A stretch of 64,000 nt of DNA, from contig OZ020249.1 in the NCBI GenBank assembly GCA_963971285.1, forward strand, positions 9,598,256 through 9,662,255. The letters are read 5' to 3'. The notes beneath the pieces were generated by a model. That model was not told the origin of the DNA, searched no databases, and saw only the letters and a list, made by a program, of their open reading frames with translations. Numbering within the stretch: the first letter of the stretch is position 1; each line of letters starts with the position of its first letter. Of the stretch, positions 1 through 11,200 are shown one piece after another. The translations under genes were made by a program, and so were the position numbers. The stretch is from Astropecten irregularis. Lineage: Eukaryota; Echinodermata; Asteroidea; Paxillosida; Astropectinidae.

Positions 1-225
1 TAGTAAAACAACGACCAACAATCTTTTTATCTTTTAAAAGATCAAAAATAAAAGAGAAAAGACTTAAGAAATACTGTGGCTGTTTTTCACTGTTTTCTCA
101 AAAAGTGGGCAACGTATGGGACTGAAATTTTCACAGATGACAGACTGTTACTGTATCTGTCTTGGTATTTTTGCCCATGAATCTGTATTTCTTTGATAAA
201 AACCAAAGTATGATACTACCTTTAA
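1..225 (-). mobile_element. TTAA-type MITE (family T1), truncated by window edge
   Basis: This is the right half of the commonest small element in the window. It ends with the terminal repeat complementary to TTAAAGGTAGTATCATACTT, followed by TTAA. The internal AAAGATC/GATCTTTT palindrome and the stretch beginning CTGTTTTCTCAAAAAGTGGGC are shared with the other T1 copies. The left end lies outside the window. No coding capacity. Confidence 0.85.
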
Positions 226-462
226 GCAAATTTTGGTGATTAAGCGGCTCTATGAAATTGGCCTTTGATATTAGATAAGAAGGGTTTTCATGCTTAAACA
301 TTAGCACTGCATTCCATGGGTCTTCTATACACTTCTTGGTAATTTTGTCCACCTCAAAACTACAGCTTAATCAAATTGCCATGATATTCTACCATTGGAT
401 GAAGATTAAAATTGAAGTAGACACAAATATCTAAATGGCAACTCTTCTTCCAAATTAGTGAA

Positions 463-705
463 TAGACCGCGACTGATCCGACAGCACGATATACTGTCCG
501 CCATAACTGGAGTGTCCCCGCCTGCCTTTTGTCCGGCAACAAAATAATGTACGCTCCGCCGCACTCTATACAATTTTTGCCGGGTGTACGTTCCATGATT
601 AGGGGACGTACACCCTGCATTTTGCCGGACAAAATACGGGCAAGGACACTGCAGTAATGGCGGGTGTTTCCTACCTCCATGGTCGCATCGACGAAAGGTG
701 TATAC
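463..705. mobile_element. Foldback MITE (family FB1), copy 1
   Basis: The element is nearly palindromic. Its left arm carries GATCCGACAG, GTGTCCCCGCC and TTTTGTCCGGCAACAAAATAA. Its right arm repeats these in inverse order, with GGACGTACACCCTGCA near the centre. Four copies occur in the window (463, 3708, 25162, 28741), and their consensus terminus resembles ACCGATCCGACGGC. No open frame is conserved between copies, so this is non-coding. Confidence 0.75.
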
Positions 706-1113
706 TGATTTTGTGATTTAGGATAATCAGTCATATTTTCATAAATTTATGTCAAAATTCTTGTAACAATTTCTTTTCCCATTTTTCGGTCTTCAACTCC
801 TTTGCATTTTATTCTATTTTCATTCTTTGTGTCTTTAGAAAACAATCGTCCTTATAAAATTGTTAAATTGAGGTTCTTTTTTTTTTCTTCTTCATTGTGT
901 TTTGGTGTTATTGGAAAACTGGAGAATATTAAAAAAGATGATAACACATAATTGGTAAAGGTCACAGAACAGCTTTCATACTTTGTTAGAACCAAAATGA
1001 ACATGAAATAAAACATCTTTGGTTGTCTGAGCTCACTCAACTAGTTGAATTGCGATAATTCTTAGTTTTTTCCGCTAAAACCTAAAAATAGGCCTGATCT
1101 CGCAGAGACATGG
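706..1113. other. Intergenic, no gene recognised
   Basis: AT-rich spacer. A ~40-bp stretch (about 930-968) beginning ACACATAATTGGTAAAGGTC recurs in direct orientation at about 1557-1595, on the far side of the 1114-1545 element. This suggests a duplicated or interrupted older repeat. I see no splice-bounded coding sequence. Confidence 0.5.
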
Positions 1114-1545
1114 TTAAAGGTTTACTGTAATCAAAACTCATTTGAAGTTAAATGCATCTGTATTGTTATAAAACTCACCCTGTCTGTCATTGTTTGTGCT
1201 AAAAAAATATTGTATTATAGAAAAAGGTGGTATTTTAGACCCATAATTTAGCACCCCACTTTTCGCGACGAAAAACCTTGCTTACGTCACATGCAGAACG
1301 TCACACAGTATACTGTGGTACAAGCCTATACTACATGTAGTTCTATATGAGGTCACACGCTACTTTTGTGTGGATTGGTTCCAAGGGGGACTTTTTTGGG
1401 GGCGGGTCATATATGTACTGATTTTGTAACTTTTTGGTTAAAATTAAGCACTTATATAAATTTATGTAGTCATTGATTATGTATTAAGCAATAATTTTAA
1501 AACACTTTCACCCCTTTCCCAAATTTGATTACAGTAAACCTTTAA
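1114..1545. mobile_element. TTAA-flanked inverted-repeat element (family T4)
   Basis: It starts TTAAAGGTTTACTGTAATCA and ends with the inverse complement followed by TTAA. This matches the TTAA target choice of the T1-T3 families, but the inner sequence differs. It is about 430 bp long, with no coding frame. TTAA targets are used by piggyBac and Kolobok transposases; which one applies is not decidable here. Confidence 0.65.
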
Positions 1546-1769
1546 AAAACATGATGACACATAATTGGTAAAGGTCACAGAACAGCTTTTGTGCTTTGCG
1601 ATAATTTTGTGAACTACTGAATTTTTTTCCATTAAAACCCTAAATAAGCCTGGGTAAATTTCACCAAACTCATCGTAACTTACTATCAATCGTAAGACTT
1701 ATGAGGCATTGCAGATTTGCAGCCCTACAGATATGATGGGTTATTCTTTGTAACTCCAGTGACGATCGA

Positions 1770-2664
1770 CAGCGGCATAGCTAGGATTTTTTCAGCAGGG
1801 GGGCACTGGGGGGGCCTTGGAATTTTGTGGGGGGGCACCCGGAATTTTAAAAAAACTGGATATTTGCAAAATATGAGAAATGCGGGGGGGGGGGGGGGGC
1901 GGATCCAGCGGGCGTGGGGCAACCTTTTCTTCAAGCAAAAAAAAAAAAAAAACAGAAAAAAAATCCAGAAAAAAAATAAAAATAAAAGGGAAACAGAAAG
2001 ACTCCAAAAGAGCTGAAAAAGAGGGGGAAGACAAAATTAGCTAGCTTTGATCGCCCCGAAACGCATCAATCGCTATTGAATTGCCGTATTTTATTTCCAC
2101 GCTCCCTGGAAAATCATGGATAAGCGCGAAGGCCTTGCGGCCGGGGTCCAGGGCCCGCTTAAGGGTCCTGGAAGCTCAGGGGTTCTAGATATTCTTTGGT
2201 GCAATCTGAGCCTTATTATGGAAGCAATTGTTCCGATAAATTTATTCCTTTATTTATATTATTACTTCATTATTTCTTTTTAATCCAACACTCTTGAGCG
2301 GGAGAAATTCAATCTGGGACCAGACTAACTAGCCAAACCAGACACAATGGCAGACGGGCTGTTTTGAAGTTCGCAACCGTAAGCGCGTAAGAAAATTGCA
2401 TTTTTACACTGAAATGTTGCACAGATTTCTTCACTGTAGGGTTTTAAAGACTCAGGAACATTTGCTGAAAGTAAAAAATATCATTTTGGAACAGTAAAAG
2501 CTGTTAAGTTGTTTTTATTTCCTTTATAGCTATCATACCCTACAGATAACGCTTATTTTTTTTTTCTATACCCACGATTTTTTGTGGGGGGGCACCTGGG
2601 GGGGCACGCCGAATTTGTGGGGGGGGCACGTGCCCCCCCAGGCCCCCCCGTAGCTACGCCCCTG
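1770..2664. mobile_element. hAT-like non-autonomous element with 8-bp target duplication
   Basis: The ends CAGCGGCATAGCTAGG and (inverse) CAGGGGCGTAGCTACGG are imperfect terminal inverted repeats beginning CAG, as in hAT elements. ACGATCGA flanks both sides (1762-1769 and 2665-2672), an 8-bp target duplication as expected for hAT. Just inside both ends are long G or C runs, including a GGGGGGGCAC / GTGCCCCCCC palindrome. The interior is non-coding. The host sequence is an older repeat also present near 48066 and 58509. Confidence 0.8.
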
Positions 2665-2672
2665 ACGATCGA

Positions 2673-3037
2673 CCACAGGACTTCATGAAATCAACCCTAG
2701 TTCTCGCAGTATTTTACCATCTTTTAGAAATATGTGAAATGTTTTGCCTTTCGGGCAAAAGTATTTTAACTGTGTGCTTTAACCATTGCCGTCTTTACAC
2801 AGCATAATGTGATATGTTATTTTATGGACTAAATGTCTGAATTTGTTTCGAAACTTGGAAGATTTGGTCGAGATTAAAGTGATGGGGCACCACATACCAC
2901 TTCCAAATACCCTTCAATGAATAATTGGTAAAGTGAGGAATCAGACATTTTCATTTTTCAAATGAACCAATTAATTTGACTATTTGACACACCACCAATA
3001 TAGGGCTGGAATAGCTTAATAGTTAGTAGAGTGCCTG
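2673..3037. other. Intergenic, no gene recognised
   Basis: Nothing coding or RNA-like was seen. It contains AATAATTGGTAAAGTGAGGA, a degenerate relative of the ATTGGTAAAGGTCACAG text found at 942 and 1567, probably the edge of an old MITE. Confidence 0.4.
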
Positions 3038-3596
3038 GAGCCAATTTCATAGAGATGCTTAGCACACAAAATTGCTTAGTACAAAAATGGCTTGCCCAAT
3101 AAAACAAACCACCATTGAAAATTCGATTTAATATTCATGGTCAGTGAACAGCCAAAGAACAATTGCACAATAGACCTTTCTTTTGCAACGTCACAGACCG
3201 AGTTTTTGCCAACCAGCATGGCGGAAACTATGGGGAGCCATCAAAGCCAGGCATAAAAAATTACGACATATTTTACCGAATTTGTTTATACACAACGTTT
3301 CATAAACATTAAATATATTGCCGAATGTAATGAAAACAACACAAGCAATGATGGTATGTATTTTGTACAGCTATGGAAAGTTTTCAAAAATGTTGAATGT
3401 GGTCACGCCGTCTTTCGAGAAGACGAAATGATTTGCAACATTTGGCCGCCCATGCCAACCAGCAGCCAATGTTTATAAACAAAAGAAAGGTCTATTGCAA
3501 GTGACCAAATTTGGTAGTTAATCTTGTTTTTATTAAGACAGAAATGTCATGCTTAGCGATTTTTTGTGCTAATCAGCTCTATATGAAATTGGCCCC
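3038..3596. mobile_element. Inverted-repeat element, interrupted by a nested MITE
   Basis: The outer ends are inverted: GAGCCAATTTCATAGAGATG at the left matches CTCTATATGAAATTGGCCCC at the right. Both continue into inverted 'gcttagcac' text. A related element lies at 44751-45486. A 324-bp MITE (3171-3494) is inserted in the middle. Non-coding. Confidence 0.65.
3171..3494. mobile_element. MITE with TAGACCTTTCTTTTG ends, nested copy
   Basis: The terminal inverted repeat TAGACCTTTCTTTTG is found at the left and its complement at the right. The flanking TA dinucleotides are compatible with a TA target duplication. A second copy in opposite orientation lies at 41871-42192, sharing the inner sequence with CAGACCGAGTTTTTGCCAAC. 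No coding frame. Confidence 0.75.
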
Positions 3597-3707
3597 TGTA
3601 TGGTATTCCGGAGGTTGCAATTTCAAATCCTGCTCCAGTCAATTTTTCTTTGTTTACTTTTCAGTGACATTATTAATTTGGTAGCGTGGTATTATTCATT
3701 TCAACAC

Positions 3708-3931
3708 TAGACCGATCCGACAGAGTGTCATACCATCCGCCATTACTGCGGTGTCCCTGTCTGCCTTTTGTGCCCATTGAGTGGCAACAAAAGAAGTTCC
3801 GCTCCGCCACACTCTGTCCTGCAGGGTGTATGTCCTCTGATACACTGCAGGGCCAAGTATTACACAAAAAATGGCGGCGAGGACACCGCAGTAATGGCGG
3901 ATGGTATTTTGTGCCGTCGGATCGGTGTATT
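3708..3931. mobile_element. Foldback MITE (family FB1), copy 2
   Basis: Same inverted architecture as the copy at 463-705: left terminus ACCGATCCGACAG, right terminus CGTCGGATCGGTGTAT. The GTGTCC and CAACAAAAGAA blocks are mirrored around a CTGCAGGGTGTA centre. Non-coding. Confidence 0.75.
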
Positions 3932-4292
3932 CTGTCGAGTTTAGCAGCTTATTCTTAACCTGCAAATTATAAAAAGAAGTTAGCTAGGAATTCTGCTGTA
4001 ATTCTAATTATTCTATACAGAAAATTTTTAAAATGTATCATTCGTAAAAAAAAAAATACAAAATTGAAAGACAATTTCAGCTTCCATAGTTGTAAATGAC
4101 AGTTAATTTGTTGTCTCGTTTATATCAGAAAGGGAAATAAACAAGGAAATAAATTATGTAAATAAAATAAAATCACTTGTGTTCCTGTTTGATTTCTGTA
4201 CTTCAAAAGGATGCACTTTTTGCTTTTCATGAAATGTCAGTTTTACTCCAGACAAAATTGCGCTAGTGTTCTTATTTTGTTCTTAAATATTA
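3932..4292. other. Intergenic, no gene recognised
   Basis: AT-rich spacer between the FB1 copy and the SINE palindrome. No exon, RNA gene or repeat family was recognised. Confidence 0.4.
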
Positions 4293-4512
4293 AATATTAA
4301 ATGATTTTGGTCGGGAAATAGATAATATGCAAATTAGGCTTGCCCTTCACCGACGTGGATGAGCACTGTACATGTATACTCAGTGCTTGTGAGAGCACGT
4401 GAGAAAAAATCACATGCTTGTTCAGGTGGGATTCGAACCCACGACCTCCTGCTTACTAGTGGCAAGCCTAATTTGCATATTATCTATTTCCCGACCAAAA
4501 TCATTTAATATT
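4293..4512 (-). mobile_element. tRNA-derived SINE copy (inverted partner) with 52-bp perfect flanking arms
   Basis: A minus-strand SINE head (B box GGTTCGAATCC read on the minus strand near 4428-4440) lies between two 52-bp arms, at 4293-4344 and 4461-4512. The arms are exact inverse complements of each other by eye. The head and body then recur in opposite orientation at 4574-4735, making a large hairpin. The exact identity of the arms suggests a recent event. Confidence 0.7.
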
Positions 4513-4573
4513 CATGATTTACTGTGGTACCTGCTGCGATATTGGATTCGATTCACCCTGCAGACCCCAGCTA

Positions 4574-4644
4574 GCTCGGTGGCCTAGCAGGTAAGGCATC
4601 TGCACTAGTAAGCAGGAGGTCGTGGGTTCGAATCCCACCTGAGC
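4574..4644 (+). repeat. tRNA-like head of a SINE
   Basis: A 71-nt cloverleaf can be drawn. GCTCGG pairs with CTGAGC as acceptor stem, the D arm is GGCC/GGC, a 5-bp stem sits in the anticodon position (loop ACTAGTA), and the T arm is a perfect GTGGG-TTCGAAT-CCCAC. A-box-like (TGGCCTAGCAGGTAAGGC) and B-box (GGTTCGAATCC) promoters are present. The anticodon loop lacks U33, and the sequence is followed by a shared SINE body to about 4735. I therefore call it tRNA-derived, not a functional tRNA. Confidence 0.7.
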
Positions 4645-4740
4645 AAGCATGTGATTTTTTCTCACGTGCTCTCACAAGCACTGAGTATACAGTGCTCATC
4701 CACGTCGGTGAAGGGCAAGCCTAATTTGCATATTTTCTTA
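4645..4740 (+). mobile_element. SINE body following the tRNA-like head
   Basis: The body runs from AAGCATGTGATTTTTTCTCA to the end GGGCAAGCCTAATTTGCATA. It matches, in inverse orientation, 4331-4440, with one small gap (an extra 'catgta' in the other copy). A third, interrupted copy lies at 58658-58988. Confidence 0.7.
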
Positions 4741-5156
4741 TAGAAACTTTTAAACTATCATAAACTTTCCGGACACCTATGTCCTTTTAGGCCCTCCGTA
4801 GTACGTGAATACACATTCTCTTTTAAGAAAAGAACGGTAGTTATTTTCGGACACACAAGATGGAAATATTTAAGACAATTAACACGACTTTTTAACTTTT
4901 TGGCACTTAGTCTTAAACAGGGACACTATGATATACATATTTCGGATGTCACACCAGTTTGGGATGAAATAAAGGAATCGATTAGTTCGAACAATAATTG
5001 TTATTCGTTGAAAAATGTACCGCGTCTTGTATACCGACTTGAAACCAAGTCTAGTGGCCAACTGAAACCCGGAAGTAAATACACGTACACGTGCTTGATT
5101 TGTTGTTTTTCTGCCTGCCAAGTACAACTTAATTTGAGTGAAACCGGAAAAAGAAG
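4741..5156 (+). promoter_or_regulatory. Upstream region of NSUN4, no defined promoter motif
   Basis: This stretch separates the SINE palindrome from the NSUN4 start codon. It is less repetitive than its surroundings and must hold the promoter and 5' UTR if exon 1 is right. I see no convincing TATA box, and the transcription start cannot be placed from sequence alone. Confidence 0.35.
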
Positions 5157-5276
5157 ATGTCGTTTTGGCGATGCTGTGAATCAGTTAATGCAATATGTCA
5201 TCGGGTATTAGAGAGAAACAGCTGGATTCGTCACGCCCCGCGGAGATGGAAGAAAGTCAAGAGAAAGTGGCAAGCA
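5157..5276 (+). CDS. NSUN4: NSUN4 exon 1 (mitochondrial leader)
   Basis: Forty codons from ATG to a GTAAGT donor at 5277, ending in phase 0. The peptide is rich in Arg and Lys (for example HAPRRWKKVKRKWQA) with few acidic residues, as in a mitochondrial targeting sequence. The basic PRR..KK..KW run followed by TEPSF in exon 2 matches the layout of vertebrate NSUN4 N-termini. Two other ATG frames overlap here. This frame is preferred because it joins exon 2 in frame and fits the family. Confidence 0.7.
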
Positions 5277-8200
5277 GTAAGTTCCTTTAGTTGCAGAGTG
5301 CATTGTAGATCGACTCGACTGTATGTATGTAAACATATGTAATCTGTGTTAATACAATACTGTAGTAGAACAGTACCAGTACAGAGTACATATGTATAGG
5401 GATCAGAGTACTGAATATGGACAGTCGTAGACCCAGTAAGAATTGGGTAATGGTGTACATTAAACAGGTACGATACCTATAATTATAACTTAGGGAATAA
5501 AAACAACTTTTTGTAAAGAGACTTACGACACTACGAGTTACATACTTAAATTTCGTGATGTTCTCTTCAATATTAATTATTACTATAAATACTAGCAAGG
5601 TTAAATTTGTGGAAAGAGGGCAGGGCTTTGATTTTTGAGGGAAATTATGGGGTAAAAACGGTAACAAACACCTGACAAAGATGCGACTTTTCACGAACGC
5701 ACGGAGCGATAATATGGTCTAGTGTCTGCTCTCATTGTGTGGACTTTTGATACGCTGGTTGTAGGTACCAGACTAAACTACACTAGCCAGACCAGACAAA
5801 ATGGCCTATGGGCTGTTTTTAAGTTCGCAACAAGCGCGTATTAAAGAAAAATGTATTTTTACTCTGAAATGTGAGCAGTCGCCTCCATGCGTCAACACGG
5901 TTTCAGGTCAACTCGGTCCGTAACCAACTCGGTCCGAGTCATCTCGGTCCGTGACCAACTCGGTCCGTAACCAACTCGGTCCATGACCAACTCGGTCCGT
6001 AACCAACTCGGTCCGAGGCCAACTCGGTCCGTAACCAACTCGGTCCGTGACCAACTCGGTCCCTATGGGAAAATGCACGCAAAAATGTCTGGTAATTTTG
6101 TTGCAGCAAAACGAGTTACGTAGTCTCGCAAATTGCGTGAATTTAACTATTTATTGAGGCCTATTTATTTATTTATTCATTTATTATCTTAAAAACATTA
6201 AAAGAACGAAAAATACATTGGCAGGTGCTGCCCAGGGCCTGAAAAAAAGTAAAAAACAAAAAACAAACAAAAAAACCTGTCATCAAAAGACGTGCCTTCC
6301 CAACCTGCCAATTATAAATCTTATATTAAATTATGTTATGTATATACACAGATTAATTAAAACAAAGCTAAAAAACAAAAACACAAAACAATCATCATTA
6401 TTATTCATTAATTGATTTATTAATTTTAAACATAAAAAGCATGGCATTTGACTTCGTGTATAATTTAATTGATATTTTAATTAAAATTGTATTGTGCCAT
6501 TTTATCAAATAATTATGGTATCAACATAATAAGACATAATTTGTTTCCTCACGGTTTCAGCCACAAGCAAAACATATTATGTTATGATGACATTAAAAAA
6601 CATTAATGCAAGTAGCCTACATGTTGTACACTGCTGCTGCAAACTGCAGTGCATGGATTCTTGTTTGTGTACGTTTTCCCATAGGGACCGAGTTGGTCAC
6701 GGACCGAGTTGGATACGGACCGAGTTGGTCACGGACCGAGTTGGCCTCGGACCGAGTTGGCCACGGACCGAGTTAGTGACGGACCGAGTTGGCTTCGGAC
6801 CGAGTTGGTCTCGGACCGAGTTGGTCACGGACCGAGTTGACTCGGACCGAGTTGGTTACGGACCGAGTTGACTGGCACCCGTCAACACCTCTGATAGCCG
6901 CTCCCTATGTGCGCTTCCTCTTAGGCGGTCGCCTCGTGCATCAACGCCACTTATGCTGCAGCTCCTAGCGCTCGTTCTATGTGGGTGGTCGCTTGTATGC
7001 ATCAATGCCTCTTATGCTGCTCCTAGCGTTCTTGCTATGTGGGCGGTTGCCTCCGTGCGTCAACGCCTCTTACAGCTGCTCCCAAGCGCTTCCTCTGTGG
7101 CCGGTCGCCTCTTGTGTCAACGCCACTTATGCTGCAGCTCCTAGCGCTCGTGCTATGTACATGTAGGTGGTCGCCTGTATGCATCAACGCCTCTTATGCT
7201 GCTCCTAGCGTTCGTGCTATGTGGGCAGCTGCCTCCGTGCGTCAACGCCTCTTATAGCTGCTCCCAAGCGCTTCCTCCTTGGCCGGTCGCCTCTTGCGTC
7301 AACGCCACTTATGATGCAGCTCCAAGGGCTCGTGCTATGTTGGCGGTCGTCTCCATGCGTCAACGCCTCTGATAGCCGCTCCCTATGTGAGCTTCCTTTG
7401 TGGGTGGTTGCGGCTGGAGACGGGGGTCTGTTTGGCTGAAATATACCACCTACAAAAATGCCCGACACACTGCCGGACAGGCTCCATGACCAGGGTACTG
7501 GACGAATGAACTGTACAATTAATGACACAGGAATTAATGTAAAGGGGGTCCAGTGAAATGTACCGGTAATTCTTGCATCAACGCCCCTTATGCTGCAGCT
7601 CCTAGCGCTCGTGCTATGTGGGCAGTCGCCTCTTGCGTCAACGCCACTTACATTTGTATACTGCTCCTAGAGCTCGTGCTATGTTAGCGGTCGCCTTCAT
7701 GTGTCAACGCCACTTATACTGCTCCTAGCGCTTGTGCTATGTGAGCGGTTGCCTCTATGCGTCTACGCTTCTTATAGCCACTCCCAAGCGTTTCCTCGGT
7801 GCATGGGCGGTCGCCTCTTGCGTCAACGCCTCTTATGCATCTCCTAGCACTCGCGCTATGTGGGCGGTCACCTCTATGCGTCAACGCCTCAAATAGCCGC
7901 TCCCGAGCGCTTCCCTGGTGGGCAGACATCTCTGTGCGTCAACGCCCCATGCTGCTCCTTAAGTGCTGGCTCCTAAGGCGATGATCACCCCTCGTGGTCT
8001 TCTTATAGCCACTCCCAAGCGTTTCCTTGGTGCATGGGCGGTCGCCTCTTGCGTCAACGCCTCTTATGCATCTCCTAGCACTCGCGCTATGTGGGCGGTC
8101 ACCTCTATGCGTCAACGCCTCAAATAGCCGCTCCCGAGCGCTTCCCTGGTGGGCAGACATCTCTGTGCGTCAACGCCCCATGCTGCTCCTTAAGTGCTGG

Positions 8201-11200
8201 CTCCTAAGGCGATGATCGCCCCTCGTGGTCACCCCCACTTTCGTCTGAATATGTGCCAGAGGGGATACAGCGGCTTGTCCAAACGAACACACACTGGTCC
8301 AAGGAGCGCAGCCCAAAAAGAGAGGCCGCGCGCCCCCAAAACTGGGCTTATAAAGCTTTGCCTGCATCCAAGCGCACCATTCACAGCTTGTGTGCCGCGC
8401 ATCGTGTGCGCATTTTTCCACGCACATGTACACGGATGCAGGATAAATAACACTTTCACTTCTAGTGCTAGAACTATAAACTTAATTATAGAGGGCGCCC
8501 ATCCAAGCGCAATTTGGTTACACAGCCTCCTTCTTTGCTTGACCGTCCCGGTAAAATTCAGCATACAAATCAATGAACAATAGATAAATAAAAGAAATGA
8601 GCCGAAAACTGAGGCGTTTCTTAACACGCACCTTTAAAAGGAGACTTTTGACTAACCATTGTTAAATTCAAGAGGGCGCTCTTCACTGTTTTCGTGAAAC
8701 ATGTGTTGTGTTACTTTTGTGCGTTAATATACGTCATAAACACAACCGGCGTAAAATAAGCATATATGTAAATGCCGTGTACATACTGCGCAGTGTCCGG
8801 TTGTGGTTTCCAAAGAAGAACAGGTAGAAGCTCCACATCGTAAACCCGTTCTTCTTCGGAAACACACAGTATGGTTCCCTGCTCGTTAGTGGTTGTCTTC
8901 TTGCGTTCCGTCACCCGGACAACTCGGTCGCGGAAGAAGTGGGGCAAGCTCCAGGGGGCCAGAAGGGGTTTGGGTTGCCTTTCTACTTGTCCTTGTCGCC
9001 TTGGAATTCGCCTCTCCTTGGACGGTTTAGGATCCATCGTCTGCCTGGGAGGGTCGGAGACGCCCAGTTCCGCCTCCAGGCCCATGCGGCAGTGGTTTTT
9101 CCGCACCTTGGGCTGCTGCTCCGGTTACCTCTTTGGGCTTCCATTTTCTCGAAGTTTTCCGTGGCCAATACATCACGGATTGCCTCGCCCAGGGTGGTCG
9201 GCTTCGCCCGGAAGATCGCCTCTCGCATCAGCGAAATGTCCCCTTGCGAGGCGGTCTTTACCCGCCAAGAGGGATGTCAGCTCCCGGATCTCCTGACTCA
9301 ACTCCTGAATCGTCTCCTGCGGTCCCTGACGCCGATTCCTCAGCTCCAGTAGGAAATTCTCAGCCATCTGCCCCGGGTCGAAACTGGCATTCAGCAACCG
9401 AATCAGTTCCAAGTACTCATATGGCTTTCCCTTGCTCCTGCAGCTGGCCAGCACCTTGAGTGCAGGCCCCTTCAAGCTTGCGGCTAAAAACATAGCCGCC
9501 TTGTCCTCGTCCCAGTCGTTGGCCTTTTTGCACGACTCAAAGTGTCCCTTGTAGTCTATCCATGGCTGTTTTCCGTCGAAACGGTCCGGGACGATCCTGG
9601 GTCGATTCGGGTGCTCACCGTTCCTCTCATCCCCCTCTTTCTGACCTCAAACCCTCTGGTCCCGTTTCAGTGGCCATGGGGTCTCTGTAGTCGTGCACAC
9701 ATTTTCCCTCTCGAACCATGTATCCTCGTGAGGGAAGTATCTCCTCCTGTCTCCAGCCGCCGCATTGGCATCCCTGATGACTTCGCCTCCAGCTTGTGTT
9801 GTTTATCGACCTCTCCACTCTACTGGTGGGAACTAGCGTGACACGTACAGCACTTCTCTGGCCTATCCTTTGTCGATTGAGGGGTCCTCTCCTGTCCCCC
9901 ATTTGCACTCTGCTCAATATCCAATAGTAAATAGCAATTTCGCCTCCCTTGGCATCGCCCACGCAGGAGGCGACGAATTCGCTCCCGCAGCCTCCAGGTT
10001 TGTCCTGGTCTCCTCAGGGATATCCGGCCATGATACCCAGGGTTTGATGGAGTTTCCGAATGGGAAATCCGTCCCCGCCATGGTCGCCTCTTCCCTGCGT
10101 TGAGCCCCCCAGGTCAAATCTTTCACCGGCATGGCCAGATTTCCGGGAGTAGCCTCCGACGTAAGACAAGGGGCGCGCCGCACGAGACCAAAACCCCGGT
10201 GCAACCCACGCAAGGATGAGGCCGGAGACGGGGGTCCATTTGGCTGAAACATACCGCCTACATAAATGCCCGACACACCGCCGGACAGGCTCCACGACCA
10301 GGGTACTGGACGAACAAACTGTACAATTAATGACACAGGAATTAATATAAAGGGGGTCTAGTGAAATGTAATTCTGCTGGTTTAATAACCCACCACCGAA
10401 AAGCGGGGTGGGTGGAACTCTGTATGTATAGCTCTGATGACAATTATAACCTCTCACTTGTAATTACACTACCCGGCTCCAATAGCCTCCCGTTATAATG
10501 CCTTAATTGGCGCTTCCTTAAGCGCCTCTATAATTAGCGATATTCCCTCTAGCGCCAGCTATGCGAGCAATCGCCTCCTATCACTGGTTCAGTGCTTGCG
10601 CTATGTGGGCGGTCGCCTCTATGCATCTACGCCTCTGATAGCTGCGCTTCCTTTGTGGGCTGTCGCCTCTTGCGTCAACGCCACTTATGCTGCAGCTCCT
10701 AGCGCTCGTGCTATGTGGGCGGTCGCCTATGCATCAACGCCTCTTATGCTGCTCCAAGCGTTCGTGCTTTGTGGGCCGTTGCCTTCGTGCGTCAACGCCT
10801 CTTATGGCTGCTCCCAAGCGCTTCCTTTGTGGGCGGTCGCCTCTTGCGTCAACGCCACTTATGCTGCAGCTTCTAGCGCTCGTGCTATGTGGGCGGTCGC
10901 CTGTATGCATCAACTCCTCTTATGCTGCTCCTAGTGTTTGTGCTATGTGGGCGATTGCCTCCGTGCGTCAACGCCTCTTATAGCTGCTCCCAAGCGCTTC
11001 CTCTGTGGCCGGTCGCCTCTTGCGTCAACACCACTTATGCTGCAGCTACTAGCGCTCGTGCTATGTGGGCGGTCGCCTCTTGCGTCAACGCCACTTATAC
11101 TGCTCCTAGCGCTCGTGCTATGTGGGCGGTTGCCTCTGTGCGTCAATGCCTCTTATAGCTGCTCCCAAGCACTTCATCTGTGGCTGGTCGCCTCTTGCGT

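Noticed and set aside
1717-2034. Proline- and glycine-rich frames on both strands
   Set aside because: They translate the G and C runs of the hAT-like element at 1770-2664.
4574-4644. Functional tRNA gene
   Set aside because: The cloverleaf folds, but U33 is missing, the sequence recurs as part of a dispersed SINE, and body sequence continues after it.
5193-5276. Alternative NSUN4 exon 1 frame starting at ATG 5193
   Set aside because: That frame gives an acidic peptide, unlike a mitochondrial leader, and does not match the NSUN4 N-terminus. The ATG at 5157 does and joins exon 2 in phase.
5910-6062. CRISPR-like array of short repeats
   Set aside because: Repeats are contiguous with no unique spacers, occur as inverted arms of a transposon-like element, and the genome is eukaryotic.
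8194-8627. Overlapping ~130-residue frames on both strands over the TATA-containing block
   Set aside because: The other copy of the block (23435-23772) does not keep these frames, so selection for coding is not supported.
10014-10457. Minus-strand frames such as IVQFVRPVPWSWSLSG repeated across the array
   Set aside because: These are translations of the LTR-like blocks. They recur only because the blocks do, and the frames break at different places.
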